From NCBI GenBank assembly GCA_964391325.1, contig CAYMJM010000015.1, positions 1-21,035 of the forward strand: 21,035 bases of DNA, written 5' to 3'. Below are positions 13,527 through 20,660 of the stretch, piece by piece (position 1 is the first letter of the stretch; each line of letters begins with the position of its first letter). Position numbers and translations under genes: made by a program. The notes under the pieces were generated by a model. That model was given only the letters and a program-made list of their open reading frames with translations. It did no database searches and had not been told where the DNA came from. The DNA comes from CAYMJM01 sp964391325 (GTDB taxonomy: Bacteria > Patescibacteriota > Dojkabacteria > B142 > JAFGMG01).

Positions 13527-15608
13527 TTATACACCAACTACATGCCCCCAGTCTGAAAAAGCCTGGCTGTGAGTAAACAACATAATCTGTCTTTCTTTTG
13601 CCTCTCTTTCCAGAATCTTTCTGGTCTGCTCCAGCCTCTTGCTGTCAAAAGTAACAAATGTATCATCCAGCAATAGGGGGACTCGTGCCTCTGACTCTAT
13701 AGCTTTAAGCAAAGCCAGCCGGTATATAAAGTAAATCTGATCTATTGTCCCGGAGGATAAATTTGCGGTCGGATCTATCCAGTCATTCTTCTCCCGGGAA
13801 AAAACTTTCAGGGCAAAACTCTCATCTATCTGCACATCAGAATAACGCCTGTCAGTAATCGTTGGCAGATCCTGCTCTATCATAGTAACAACATTTTTTT
13901 GGAAGTCTCCTGCCAGATCATTTATGGCATACTCCAGCGCTTCCTTCATCAGTTCCAAAACTTCTAATTCCTTTTTTGCTTCGTCCAAAGATTTTTTATT
14001 TTGCTCTATGTGCTCTTCTAGTACAATGAGATCCTGTTGAGAAACTTCGGAATCCTCTAACCTTACTTGTGACTGCACATTTTGCCTCTCAATCATCCTT
14101 TTCTTTATCTGAAGATCATCTAATTCTCTCCTTTTGCTTAGATATTCCTGGGCTGGAAGCTTAGAGTTTTCAACTTCTTCAGTAAGTTGATTTATTTGAA
14201 TATCCTTCTTTTCAGTAAGTAGTGTGATTTCTTCATTTTTATAATCTTCCAGACTTTGTACACCCAATGTCCCCTTGATTTCTGAGTCCAGTTTTTGATA
14301 CTCCTCTTGCAGGGTTACAAATTTTAATCTGCTAGAAAAGAACTCTTCTTTGTTGTTAACTTTATAACGGCTGAATATATCTTTCAGGCTGTTCTTGTCT
14401 TGTTCCAGGCTTATTTCGACTTTTTCGTACTGCTCCATTAAGGCCTGTCTGTCAGACTGCCTTTCAGAAATTGAAAAATAGTAGGTCGTTATTAATACAA
14501 TCAATCCGATCCCCGCAAGAAAAAATAATAAAGGCTCTATTGAAAATCCTCCTAAAATGCTAAGAAGCATAACAAACACAGACAGGAAATAAACATACTT
14601 TTTTCTCCCGCCTTTTTCGATTTCACCCCTGCTCTTAATATTTTCAAGCATAGACTGTTTTGCCGCAATTTGTCCTTCTAAAACAGAGATCTGATCAATA
14701 TCATTATTCAAATTATCTGTCTCATATTCTCTATATCCGGCAAGTTTTGCCTCTGCTTCCAGCTTCCTGGCTTCTAGTTCTTCTGTTCTTTTTATTACTT
14801 GCTCTATTTTATGAATGTTCTTGTCTACCTCTTCCAGCCGCTTCTTGGCTTCATTATAGACTTTCTGGTTGGATATAAGTTTTTCAAGAATAGTAATTTT
14901 CTTTTCCATTGTGTCGAGCTCACTCTCACTGCTTTTACCTGTCTTCCTGGCCTCTACAACTCTCTCAAAACCGATCTTAGCTTTAGCATACTCTTCTTCC
15001 AGATCAGCAATTTCATCTTCCAGCAGTTTTAGCTTCCCAACATTTTTGGCCGGCCTATACAAACCCGTAGTAAGATCAGAAATTGCTTTCTCTACCTGCC
15101 TCAAAACTCTCATCGCATTTTGACCTGATTCAGAACCTGTTACGGATGTCTGGATAGCATCTACAAGATCGCTACTTGTTTCAATCTTCGCTATTTGGGA
15201 CTGTCTAATAAGAGCGGTAGATTCAAAAATAGTACTAGTGGGAATATGTAACAAGCTGTATATTGCCTTTTCAATTTGTGAATAGTCTTGAAGTTGCTTG
15301 TTGCTTGTCTGGTTAGTAAATATAGCTGATTTCGCTCCAAAGTCTTTGAATAACCTGTACTTGTTTTGTCCTTTTTCCAGATCCAGCTGAAGTTGAATAG
15401 TTGGATCTCCCTGCCAAGGCTGTATCCGCTCTAAAAGATTTTTTGAGCGTGTGGAAGGGTCCGTGAACAGCCCCACAAGAATCGCATTAAGAAGAGTACT
15501 TTTCCCAGTTTCATTCTCCCCAAGTATGACATTGATGCCCGAAGTAAATGAAAAATTCCTTGAATCAAATTTTTTAAAATTTTTTATGTTTAAGGCAGTT
15601 ATCAGCAT
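13527..15608 (-). CDS. YhaN/SbcC/Rad50-like ATPase with a membrane hairpin inside the coiled coil
   Basis: 693 aa. N-terminal half-site: Walker A GENETGKST (30-38). A long coiled coil (about 185-570) is interrupted by two closely spaced hydrophobic helices (about 338-354 and 358-378). The C-terminal half-site has the ABC signature NLSSGT (616-621), Walker B VPLLLDD (643-649) and a TH switch (LFTHSQ). The LDDTFVTFD form with a second Asp is typical of YhaN-type proteins. There is no cysteine in the protein, so no Rad50 zinc hook. B. subtilis YhaN works with the nuclease YhaO; here the nuclease gene lies directly upstream, separated by a palindromic element. The partner roles would be DNA end processing at the membrane. 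ATG at 15608; the stop lies 20 nt before the SpoIID-protein gene. Confidence 0.82.
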   Translation of the reverse strand: MLITALNIKNFKKFDSRNFSFTSGINVILGENETGKSTLLNAILVGLFTDPSTRSKNLLERIQPWQGDPTIQLQLDLEKGQNKYRLFKDFGAKSAIFTNQTSNKQLQDYSQIEKAIYSLLHIPTSTIFESTALIRQSQIAKIETSSDLVDAIQTSVTGSESGQNAMRVLRQVEKAISDLTTGLYRPAKNVGKLKLLEDEIADLEEEYAKAKIGFERVVEARKTGKSSESELDTMEKKITILEKLISNQKVYNEAKKRLEEVDKNIHKIEQVIKRTEELEARKLEAEAKLAGYREYETDNLNNDIDQISVLEGQIAAKQSMLENIKSRGEIEKGGRKKYVYFLSVFVMLLSILGGFSIEPLLFFLAGIGLIVLITTYYFSISERQSDRQALMEQYEKVEISLEQDKNSLKDIFSRYKVNNKEEFFSSRLKFVTLQEEYQKLDSEIKGTLGVQSLEDYKNEEITLLTEKKDIQINQLTEEVENSKLPAQEYLSKRRELDDLQIKKRMIERQNVQSQVRLEDSEVSQQDLIVLEEHIEQNKKSLDEAKKELEVLELMKEALEYAINDLAGDFQKNVVTMIEQDLPTITDRRYSDVQIDESFALKVFSREKNDWIDPTANLSSGTIDQIYFIYRLALLKAIESEARVPLLLDDTFVTFDSKRLEQTRKILEREAKERQIMLFTHSQAFSDWGHVVGV

Positions 15609-15662
15609 GGCCTATTTTACCAGAGTAACAGGAAAAGCGGTATATCTCATGTGAAAGGTAGT

Positions 15663-15837
15663 TAATTAATGTAAATTACGAATTAAGATACGAAAAGTAT
15701 ATATAGCGTGACACTTCTCGACTGGGCTCGAAGTGACAGTATGAGCTAACGTATTAACTCTGTCAGTTCGAGTAGCCAGCCGGAGGCTGGCGTATCGAGA
15801 ACGACATTTCTCACTAATTCGTAATTTACATTAATTA
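15663..15837. repeat. 175-bp nested palindromic element with perfect 23-bp terminal inverted repeats
   Basis: The ends, 15663-15685 and 15815-15837, are exact reverse complements over 23 bp (AT-rich). Inside are three further palindromes: cacttc/gaagtg (15712-15717 with 15730-15735), a central GAG-TAA-CGTA-TTA-CTC hairpin flanked by tgaca/tgtca, and gccagcc-gga-ggctggc (15775-15791) with an imperfect outer stem. It has no ORF, fills most of the 226-nt gap between the nuclease and ATPase genes, and its right end contains the nuclease stop codon. The shape is MITE- or REP-like. Hairpin words such as TCGAGAACGACA recall palindromes common in other bacterial genomes (from memory). Confidence 0.8.
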
Positions 15838-16983
15838 TGAGGGGTTTTCGAGCATTCTGATTCCTTTTTGCAACGCTTCATCAACTAAATATCTGTCAAT
15901 ATCCTTTTGGGATAAGAGATATTTTACATATTTGCCGATGATTGTATAATTGGGATATTTTTCCAACTCACGTGGCTCAATTTTTAGAGAGGTATTATCT
16001 TTCAGTCCTAGATAAAATACTTTACTTTCAAAATACTCTAGTATTTGATCTGTCTCTATATTAAGGCTCAGTTCTCTCTGTCCTGAAAACTGTACGTTCA
16101 ATAAGACTCTATCCTGGGTTACTTGATATGTTTTCACCGCTTTATCCAATTCCTGACGAATACTTTCAATTATTGATTCTACTTTATGGACGTCGATATC
16201 TGCTCTGACAATTCTAAAATAGCCGATTGGAATAGTTCTGACAGTTGTTGTATCTTCAGAAATTTCTGCTATCACGATGCTCCCAGCTCCATCCTGATCC
16301 GAGGCAAGAGGCTCTAGGCATCCAGGATAGACAGCTACGACTTCCCCTGAGCTTACATCAAGAAAACTATGCCAGTCTCCCAGCGCAACATAGTTATATC
16401 CAGAATTTTTAATATCCTCACTTTTAATTGGATAATTTTGCGCAGGCTGATTATTAATCTCAACAGACCCATGGGCTATAGCTACTTTATACTTTGGATT
16501 CATATCACCTTCCCTTTCAGGGAGCGGATCCTGCCCCCCTATATATAATGGACTTTGGATGCCTTTAGGAGAACTGTTTACTTTTACATATAGCCCAAGA
16601 TCTAACTCTTCTATATAAAAAATATTTTCCTCAGGATCATTAAACACTTTTATTCTAGAATTGCCTTGCGACAGATCGTCTACCACATAGACGCAACCGT
16701 CTGTTAAATAGTCATGATTACCAGGTAAGATCGCAACATAGATCCCCGCCTCAGCAAGTTTTTTAAACACTCCCTTTGCAATCTCAGTATCTGTCTTACT
16801 CGGAAAAGGAGAATCAAGAAGGTCTCCGGCTATGATCACAAGATTGACCTGCTCTTCTACAGCTTTATCATAAATACTTTCAAAAGTTTCTAACAGCTTC
16901 TGTCTATATTTGCTCGCCCTGGACCCCAGAAACGAAACCTTTGCGCCTAGATGTATGTCGGATGTATGTAGTATTTTAATCAT
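15835..16983 (-). CDS. YhaO/SbcD/Mre11-like metallophosphoesterase nuclease
   Basis: 382 aa. All five phosphoesterase motifs are visible: SDIHLG (D9, H11), AGDLLD (52-57), LPGNHD (86-91), IAHGSVE (H171) and LGDWHSF (H205). The GDWH form replaces the first His of the GHxH found in SbcD, a variation I associate with YhaO-like proteins. After the catalytic core (about 1-250) comes a capping and partner-binding region with a possible helical C-terminus. It should act with the YhaN-like ATPase encoded downstream as a DNA nuclease complex. Its ATG overlaps the TAA of the upstream pilin-like gene as TAATG, so its translation is coupled to that gene. The stop codon lies inside the right terminal repeat of the palindromic element, so the last residues may have been reshaped by that element. 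Confidence 0.85.
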   Translation of the reverse strand: MIKILHTSDIHLGAKVSFLGSRASKYRQKLLETFESIYDKAVEEQVNLVIIAGDLLDSPFPSKTDTEIAKGVFKKLAEAGIYVAILPGNHDYLTDGCVYVVDDLSQGNSRIKVFNDPEENIFYIEELDLGLYVKVNSSPKGIQSPLYIGGQDPLPEREGDMNPKYKVAIAHGSVEINNQPAQNYPIKSEDIKNSGYNYVALGDWHSFLDVSSGEVVAVYPGCLEPLASDQDGAGSIVIAEISEDTTTVRTIPIGYFRIVRADIDVHKVESIIESIRQELDKAVKTYQVTQDRVLLNVQFSGQRELSLNIETDQILEYFESKVFYLGLKDNTSLKIEPRELEKYPNYTIIGKYVKYLLSQKDIDRYLVDEALQKGIRMLENPS

Positions 16984-17693
16984 TAATTTCTTATGAAAGT
17001 TGAACCATCGTATACATAATTATACGGAGTTGTACTGGTGAATGGACAGTCCTCTCCATCAATCTGACAGAATGTGAGTGGAGAACAAGCAACGGCTATA
17101 GCACAACTTGTACATTGTCCATCAGCACCCCGATCGAATCTAATCATCATATTCTGGTTTACTTTTATATTTTCCCCAACAGGCGCCACAATACTATTGT
17201 GGCAGCATCGTATACTAGGCAAATCGGTAGCGGTACTAGCATCACAACTCGAATTCACAGCAAATGATCCCAACATCGGGTCTGTACAGATATCAGGGAA
17301 AAAAAAATGAAAGCCAGGAGTACTGATCTGCTCATAGCAATCGAGATTTGAAGAGCCTATGCCCAATACATCATAAATTGTAGCTACGATCGGATAGCCT
17401 ACAAAGAAAATAACTAAGCCGATTAGCCAGTTTCTCCCCTTTTTCTTCAGTTCTTCTTTTTTCTGTGGATCTCCAGCACTTGTCATATACTGAAAGCCAA
17501 TCCACATCAATAAAATCGTAAAGATAATACCACCAAGTGCCCATATCAGATACACCATCTGAACCAAAAGCGGCTCAAGATCTCTAAGCCTTGGGGGTTC
17601 ATCCATAGAGCCCAGATTCTGGGCAAACACATCAGTAGCTCCAACAATGATACTAAAACAGATAATTATTACAGATAACACGCGTTGTCTCAT
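16983..17693 (-). CDS. VirB2/T4SS-type pilin-like protein with 10-Cys C-terminal ectodomain
   Basis: 236 aa. Signal peptide 1-24 (ending DVFA, then QN), two membrane helices (about 42-66 and 89-110) with a polar loop TSAGDPQKKEELKKKGR between them: the hairpin layout of the CPR T4SS_pilin/TrbC-VirB2 group. A 125-residue C-terminal ectodomain holds ten cysteines, including an adjacent RCC pair and QCTSC, so several disulfides are likely. It is the last of the seven pilin-like genes, begins 2 nt after the previous one, and its stop shares a base with the nuclease start. It is longer and more divergent than the two genes before it, so it could be a minor or tip subunit rather than the main pilin. 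Confidence 0.72.
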   Translation of the reverse strand: MRQRVLSVIIICFSIIVGATDVFAQNLGSMDEPPRLRDLEPLLVQMVYLIWALGGIIFTILLMWIGFQYMTSAGDPQKKEELKKKGRNWLIGLVIFFVGYPIVATIYDVLGIGSSNLDCYEQISTPGFHFFFPDICTDPMLGSFAVNSSCDASTATDLPSIRCCHNSIVAPVGENIKVNQNMMIRFDRGADGQCTSCAIAVACSPLTFCQIDGEDCPFTSTTPYNYVYDGSTFIRN

Positions 17694-17695
17694 TA

Positions 17696-18241
17696 TTATT
17701 TAGGACAGTCTTCCGATCTTGTTGGAGAGTTCTTACAATTGGCTTCTGTTATATTAGTTTGCGTATTGTTGTAAGTATAAAAGTCTCCAGATTCTATTTT
17801 ACCTTCACTGCAGACTCTGCAATCATAACTTTCCGGACATTTAACACATACCGGAGGTAAACTTGGATCTGGCAAAGCAACATCAAATATAAAGAAGACT
17901 AGTACTACTCCTATTATCCCTATGAACATGGCTATCACACCCTGAAAAATTGCTTTTATTGCTTTGTTCGCCTCTTCTACCTGTCCCGCGTCTCCTTGGC
18001 TTCTTATATATTTTATCGCTGCCATTATTGAAAAAGCTACTGCCGCTAAAATGACAATTCCAAAAGCCAGGGTCAATGCAAGTCGAACAAATCCAACTAA
18101 CTTGTCCGTAGCAGTGGAATTGTTCCAGTCATCGAGTAGGTCCCGAAGAAACGAAGGCAATAACGATTGTGCGTTAGCAATAGTCGCTAGGGTAAATATT
18201 ATGACGGATGAAAGCAATGTGGTCTTAAATAGCTTCCTCAT
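17696..18241 (-). CDS. VirB2/T4SS-type pilin-like protein, duplicate copy 2
   Basis: 181 aa. Signal peptide 1-24 (TIANA, then QS), helices about 50-76 and 97-122, loop YIRSQGDAGQVEEANKAIK. After the second helix come DVALPDPSLPP and a Cys-rich tail with six cysteines (CVKCPESYDCRVC, NCKN, DCPK). Residues 47-147 are identical at about 89 of 101 positions to the neighbouring gene at 18314-18862, with no gaps; beyond 147 the tails share nothing. This is a recent tandem duplication in which only the exposed tail has changed. A promoter with an inverted repeat lies in front of it. The ATG at 18241 has no recognisable Shine-Dalgarno. Confidence 0.8.
   Translation of the reverse strand: MRKLFKTTLLSSVIIFTLATIANAQSLLPSFLRDLLDDWNNSTATDKLVGFVRLALTLAFGIVILAAVAFSIMAAIKYIRSQGDAGQVEEANKAIKAIFQGVIAMFIGIIGVVLVFFIFDVALPDPSLPPVCVKCPESYDCRVCSEGKIESGDFYTYNNTQTNITEANCKNSPTRSEDCPK
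17801..18103 (-). repeat. Tandem-duplicated pilin core, copy 2 (partner at 18422-18724)
   Basis: This segment encodes residues 47-147 of its gene and aligns without gaps to 18422-18724, offset 621 nt. Many differences are at third codon positions, so protein sequence is being conserved. Confidence 0.8.
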
Positions 18242-18275
18242 ATGGAGTTTTATGATAAATTAAATAATTATATAT

Positions 18276-18304
18276 AGAATATCGGTAATCATACCGACTG
18301 TCAA
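18276..18304 (-). promoter_or_regulatory. Promoter with operator-like inverted repeat, ahead of pilin copy 2
   Basis: Minus strand: consensus TTGACA (18299-18304), 17-nt spacer, TATTCT (18276-18281). The spacer contains TCGGTA-TGAT-TACCGA (18282-18297), a perfect 6-bp inverted repeat filling the space between the two boxes. A repressor or activator could bind here. It could instead be a weak hairpin after the upstream gene, but no T-run follows. Confidence 0.55.
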
Positions 18305-18313
18305 TAAAAGTTT

Positions 18314-18862
18314 TTAGAAACTAAAAGATGTCTGTTCCGTATACTCAGAGCAGGCTGTTACAGACGCACACCTTCTCTGTCCATCCGGAAACGTAAAACA
18401 TCTGTTTTGACCGCTTCTCTCGCCTTCGCTACACACTCTACAAGCATTACTTTCCGGATATTTGACACATACCGGAGGTAAACTTGGATCTGGCAATGCT
18501 ACGTCAAATATAAAGAAGACTAATACCACTCCTATTATACCTACAAACATAGCCACTACTCCCTGAAAAATCGCTTTTATTGCCTTATTCGCCTCTTCTA
18601 CCTTCCCTGCGTCTCCCTGGCTTCTAATGTAGTTTATTGCAGCAATGATTGAGTACGCAACAGCAGCCAGTACAACTATCCCAAAAGCCAGAGTAAGCGC
18701 TAGACGGATGAAGCCCGAGAGCTTTTGTGTTGAGTCTGCACCTTCCCAATCGCGTAAAAGGTCCTGCACGAACTCAGGGGAAAGTGACTGCGCGTAAGCC
18801 AGACCAGCTAAAGAATGAGTTAAAACAATTACCACCGTGATTAATAATAGTTTCTTCTTCAT
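18314..18862 (-). CDS. VirB2/T4SS-type pilin-like protein, duplicate copy 1
   Basis: 182 aa. Signal peptide 1-24 (LAYA, then QS), membrane helices about 50-76 and 97-122, loop YIRSQGDAGKVEEANKAIK between them. The core (47-147) is almost identical to the next gene downstream. The tail after CSEG is different (GERSGQNRCFTFPDGQRRC, ACSEYTEQ) but again gives six cysteines in total. The first tail cysteine pair differs: CVKC of the sister is CVKY here, compensated by an extra Cys later. It is probably a main or alternate pilus subunit. It has its own promoter candidate and a reasonable Shine-Dalgarno (TTAGGA, close to the ATG). Confidence 0.8.
   Translation of the reverse strand: MKKKLLLITVVIVLTHSLAGLAYAQSLSPEFVQDLLRDWEGADSTQKLSGFIRLALTLAFGIVVLAAVAYSIIAAINYIRSQGDAGKVEEANKAIKAIFQGVVAMFVGIIGVVLVFFIFDVALPDPSLPPVCVKYPESNACRVCSEGERSGQNRCFTFPDGQRRCASVTACSEYTEQTSFSF
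18422..18724 (-). repeat. Tandem-duplicated pilin core, copy 1 (partner at 17801-18103)
   Basis: This segment encodes residues 47-147 of its gene and matches 17801-18103 along its full length without gaps; similarity ends at the CSEG codons, where the two tails become unrelated. Confidence 0.8.
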
Positions 18863-18913
18863 TTGTCCTAATTAAAATTTTATAAGGTCTTACTTTCGTC
18901 CGGAATTAGCTAC

Positions 18914-18943
18914 AGAATAAAATAATTGTATTTGACAAGTCAA
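18914..18943 (-). promoter_or_regulatory. Promoter candidate ahead of pilin copy 1
   Basis: Minus strand: TTGACT (18938-18943), 18-nt spacer, TATTCT (18914-18919), the same -10 as in front of copy 2. The -35 is part of the palindrome ttgac-aa-gtcaa (18932-18943). Confidence 0.4.
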
Positions 18944-18955
18944 GTAAGAAACAGC

Positions 18956-19531
18956 TTACATAGTCCAATTATGTGGGTCAAACCAGCCCTTTCCATACAT
19001 TTTTTCCCCCTCGGTTTTATTACATTGCAAGATAGCCCCTTCTTCCACTTTAGATTCTGCCTGAAATTTGTATTGATAGCAGGTATAATCCCCAGCGTTT
19101 TTACAGGAACACTCTTGGAAAGAATCTGCCCACTGGAAAATATTCCCAGCTCCTGTGAGGCTTCCTAAGAATGAAATTGCTATAAAAAAGAGCAGCCCGA
19201 TTGTAACACCAGCAAGCATATTTTTAATACTTGTCATTCCTCCCTTAATCATATCTGGATTCCCTTGGCTTCTGATAATTTTTACTCCAGCTAAAATTGC
19301 AATAAACATCCAGACTACAATGAGCAGGACAAAAATAAGTTGAGCGATCAAGCTTAATAAAGATAGAATCCCTACATTGCCCCATCCTCCAAGCGGATTA
19401 AAAATATTTAGCTCCAGGCTATATTCTCCCAGCTCAACATTAACGTTATCCTCGCCCGATCGAGCAGAAGCTACGGCGGGATATACTATAAGGATAACCA
19501 AAAATATTAGATTGATAAAAAATTTATTCAT
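18956..19531 (-). CDS. T4SS-type pilin-like membrane protein with short Cys tail
   Basis: 191 aa. Signal peptide 1-23 (AVASA, then RS), helices about 55-82 and 103-125, loop KIIRSQGNPDMIKGGMTSIKN, which carries the same SQG(N/D) turn as the other pilins. The C-terminal ectodomain has four cysteines (ECSCKNAGDYTC, LQCNKT). Sequence is otherwise well diverged from the neighbours. The ATG follows the upstream stop immediately (TAAATG), so translation is probably coupled. Role within the putative pilus is unknown; it could be a minor subunit or an adaptor for the filament. Confidence 0.72.
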   Translation of the reverse strand: MNKFFINLIFLVILIVYPAVASARSGEDNVNVELGEYSLELNIFNPLGGWGNVGILSLLSLIAQLIFVLLIVVWMFIAILAGVKIIRSQGNPDMIKGGMTSIKNMLAGVTIGLLFFIAISFLGSLTGAGNIFQWADSFQECSCKNAGDYTCYQYKFQAESKVEEGAILQCNKTEGEKMYGKGWFDPHNWTM

Positions 19532-20245
19532 TTAGTTGCTTATTGTAAAAGTAAATAAATCCTGTGTATCTACGCCTAGAAATATTGCTACTATCTGCAC
19601 AACCACTATACCCAAAACTGCTATTGCTAAACCCATAATCGCATTTTTAAATACCTTCTGGGCGAGCTTAACCTTCTCTTCATCCTCTCTGGCTGTTGAG
19701 TACAGATACATTCCATAGATTCCAAGAAACAAAGCTGCAACTGCTATCACTGCAAAAAATAGAATAAATGCAAGTCTTACTAACTCTGATACATTATCTA
19801 CACTGCCATCAAAGTTTGTTTTGAAAAAAAGTATTTCGCTGATTTCCCGAACATCTTGATTAATAGTGCCAGTTGCTCCCGGTATATTGCTCAGGCAAAC
19901 ACAATAATTGTCGTTCCAAAATCCTCCACTCGAATAGCAGGAATTAGCTGCCCTCTCTACGGCACCATCATCCCAGCCTGAGCATGACTGACTGGGTGGT
20001 ACGCATGTACATGTCGACACATCAAATACCCACCCTTTAGCATCCTCACATTGTGTGATATCATTGGAGTATTCACCAGCAGGGATTTCATCACACTGGC
20101 TACAATCGATATTTCTGTCCAGCAAGGCTCGTTGATAGCAACGAAGATTGACTTGAGCTGTACTCTGCCTCCAAGCAGCAAATCCTAAACTTACGAGGAC
20201 AATAAATATAATTGCTACCTTGTATACTCTATGGTTATAGGACAT
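19532..20245 (-). CDS. Pilin-like membrane protein with 10-Cys N-terminal ectodomain
   Basis: 237 aa from the ATG at 20245; the frame is open to a TTG at 20284, but that lies inside the upstream gene and adds no signal sequence. N-terminal signal or anchor helix (about 8-25), then a Cys-rich domain (about 35-120) with ten cysteines in a CxxC/CxC pattern (DCSQCDE, STCTCVPP, NYCVC). Two membrane helices at the C-terminus (about 156-180 and 200-224) are joined by YSTAREDEEKVKLAQKVFK. The hairpin resembles the other pilins, but its extracellular domain is before rather than after it. It overlaps the upstream gene by 11 nt and abuts the downstream one with no gap. Confidence 0.72.
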   Translation of the reverse strand: MSYNHRVYKVAIIFIVLVSLGFAAWRQSTAQVNLRCYQRALLDRNIDCSQCDEIPAGEYSNDITQCEDAKGWVFDVSTCTCVPPSQSCSGWDDGAVERAANSCYSSGGFWNDNYCVCLSNIPGATGTINQDVREISEILFFKTNFDGSVDNVSELVRLAFILFFAVIAVAALFLGIYGMYLYSTAREDEEKVKLAQKVFKNAIMGLAIAVLGIVVVQIVAIFLGVDTQDLFTFTISN

Positions 20246-20597
20246 TACCTCTAATTCCAATAAGTGAACTAACCAGTCTGACAATGACTGGAGCTAAAAC
20301 AATTATTATAAATCCGACTACACCTGCTGTCAGGATAGCATTGCTTTTCTTTTCTTTCTCAGCATCACCCGCGGCTGTCATACGTGTAAAGCCTCCATAA
20401 ATGATAACAAATAAGAACACAACAGCAATAAGAGGTCTGATATAACTTGTCAAATTACTGATTACATCAACTATACTACCTGATACCGGACCCTGAATAG
20501 TACCAACATCAGTATTGATATCAGCTGCAGAAGCAACTGTAATCGGGAAGAAAATATAGAAGAAGATATTCAGCAGAATAATTTTAAGCTTTTTCAT
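20235..20597 (-). CDS. Minimal VirB2/T4SS-type pilin
   Basis: 120 aa, the simplest member of the array. Signal peptide 1-24 (TVASA, then AD), helices about 53-71 and 88-112, loop TAAGDAEKEKKSNAI. No cysteines and no tail, so it is the closest to a classical VirB2/TrbC major pilin: cleaved, two-helix and short. Its ATG at 20597 lies behind a well-formed promoter. The last 11 nt overlap the next gene. If the array makes a filament, this is a good candidate for the main subunit, though the duplicated pair at 17.7-18.9 kb competes for that role. Confidence 0.8.
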   Translation of the reverse strand: MKKLKIILLNIFFYIFFPITVASAADINTDVGTIQGPVSGSIVDVISNLTSYIRPLIAVVFLFVIIYGGFTRMTAAGDAEKEKKSNAILTAGVVGFIIIVLAPVIVRLVSSLIGIRGNVL

Positions 20598-20622
20598 AAG
20601 TTGATTACCTGAAATTTCTTTT

Positions 20623-20651
20623 ATAATAAACTAATGGTTATATTTTGTAAA
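20623..20651 (-). promoter_or_regulatory. Promoter for the minimal pilin gene
   Basis: Minus strand: TTTACA (20646-20651), 17-nt spacer, TATTAT (20623-20628); both boxes match the consensus at five of six positions. It lies in the 63-nt gap after the upstream gene, with the start codon about 26 nt beyond the -10. Confidence 0.55.
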
Positions 20652-20660
20652 TGCAAATTC

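Noticed and set aside
15709..15810. Rho-independent terminator after the nuclease gene
   Set aside because: The hairpins are strong, but none is followed on the minus strand by a T-run, and the arrangement with matching 23-bp ends fits a palindromic element better.
13527..16983. Anti-phage nuclease-ATPase defence pair
   Set aside because: The pair reads as YhaN/YhaO-type housekeeping DNA processing; there are no neighbouring defence genes, and nothing in the sequence points specifically to immunity.
20246..20284. TTG start adding 13 residues to the 10-Cys protein
   Set aside because: The extension lies wholly inside the upstream pilin gene and puts a non-signal sequence before a natural signal helix; ATG at 20245 is better.
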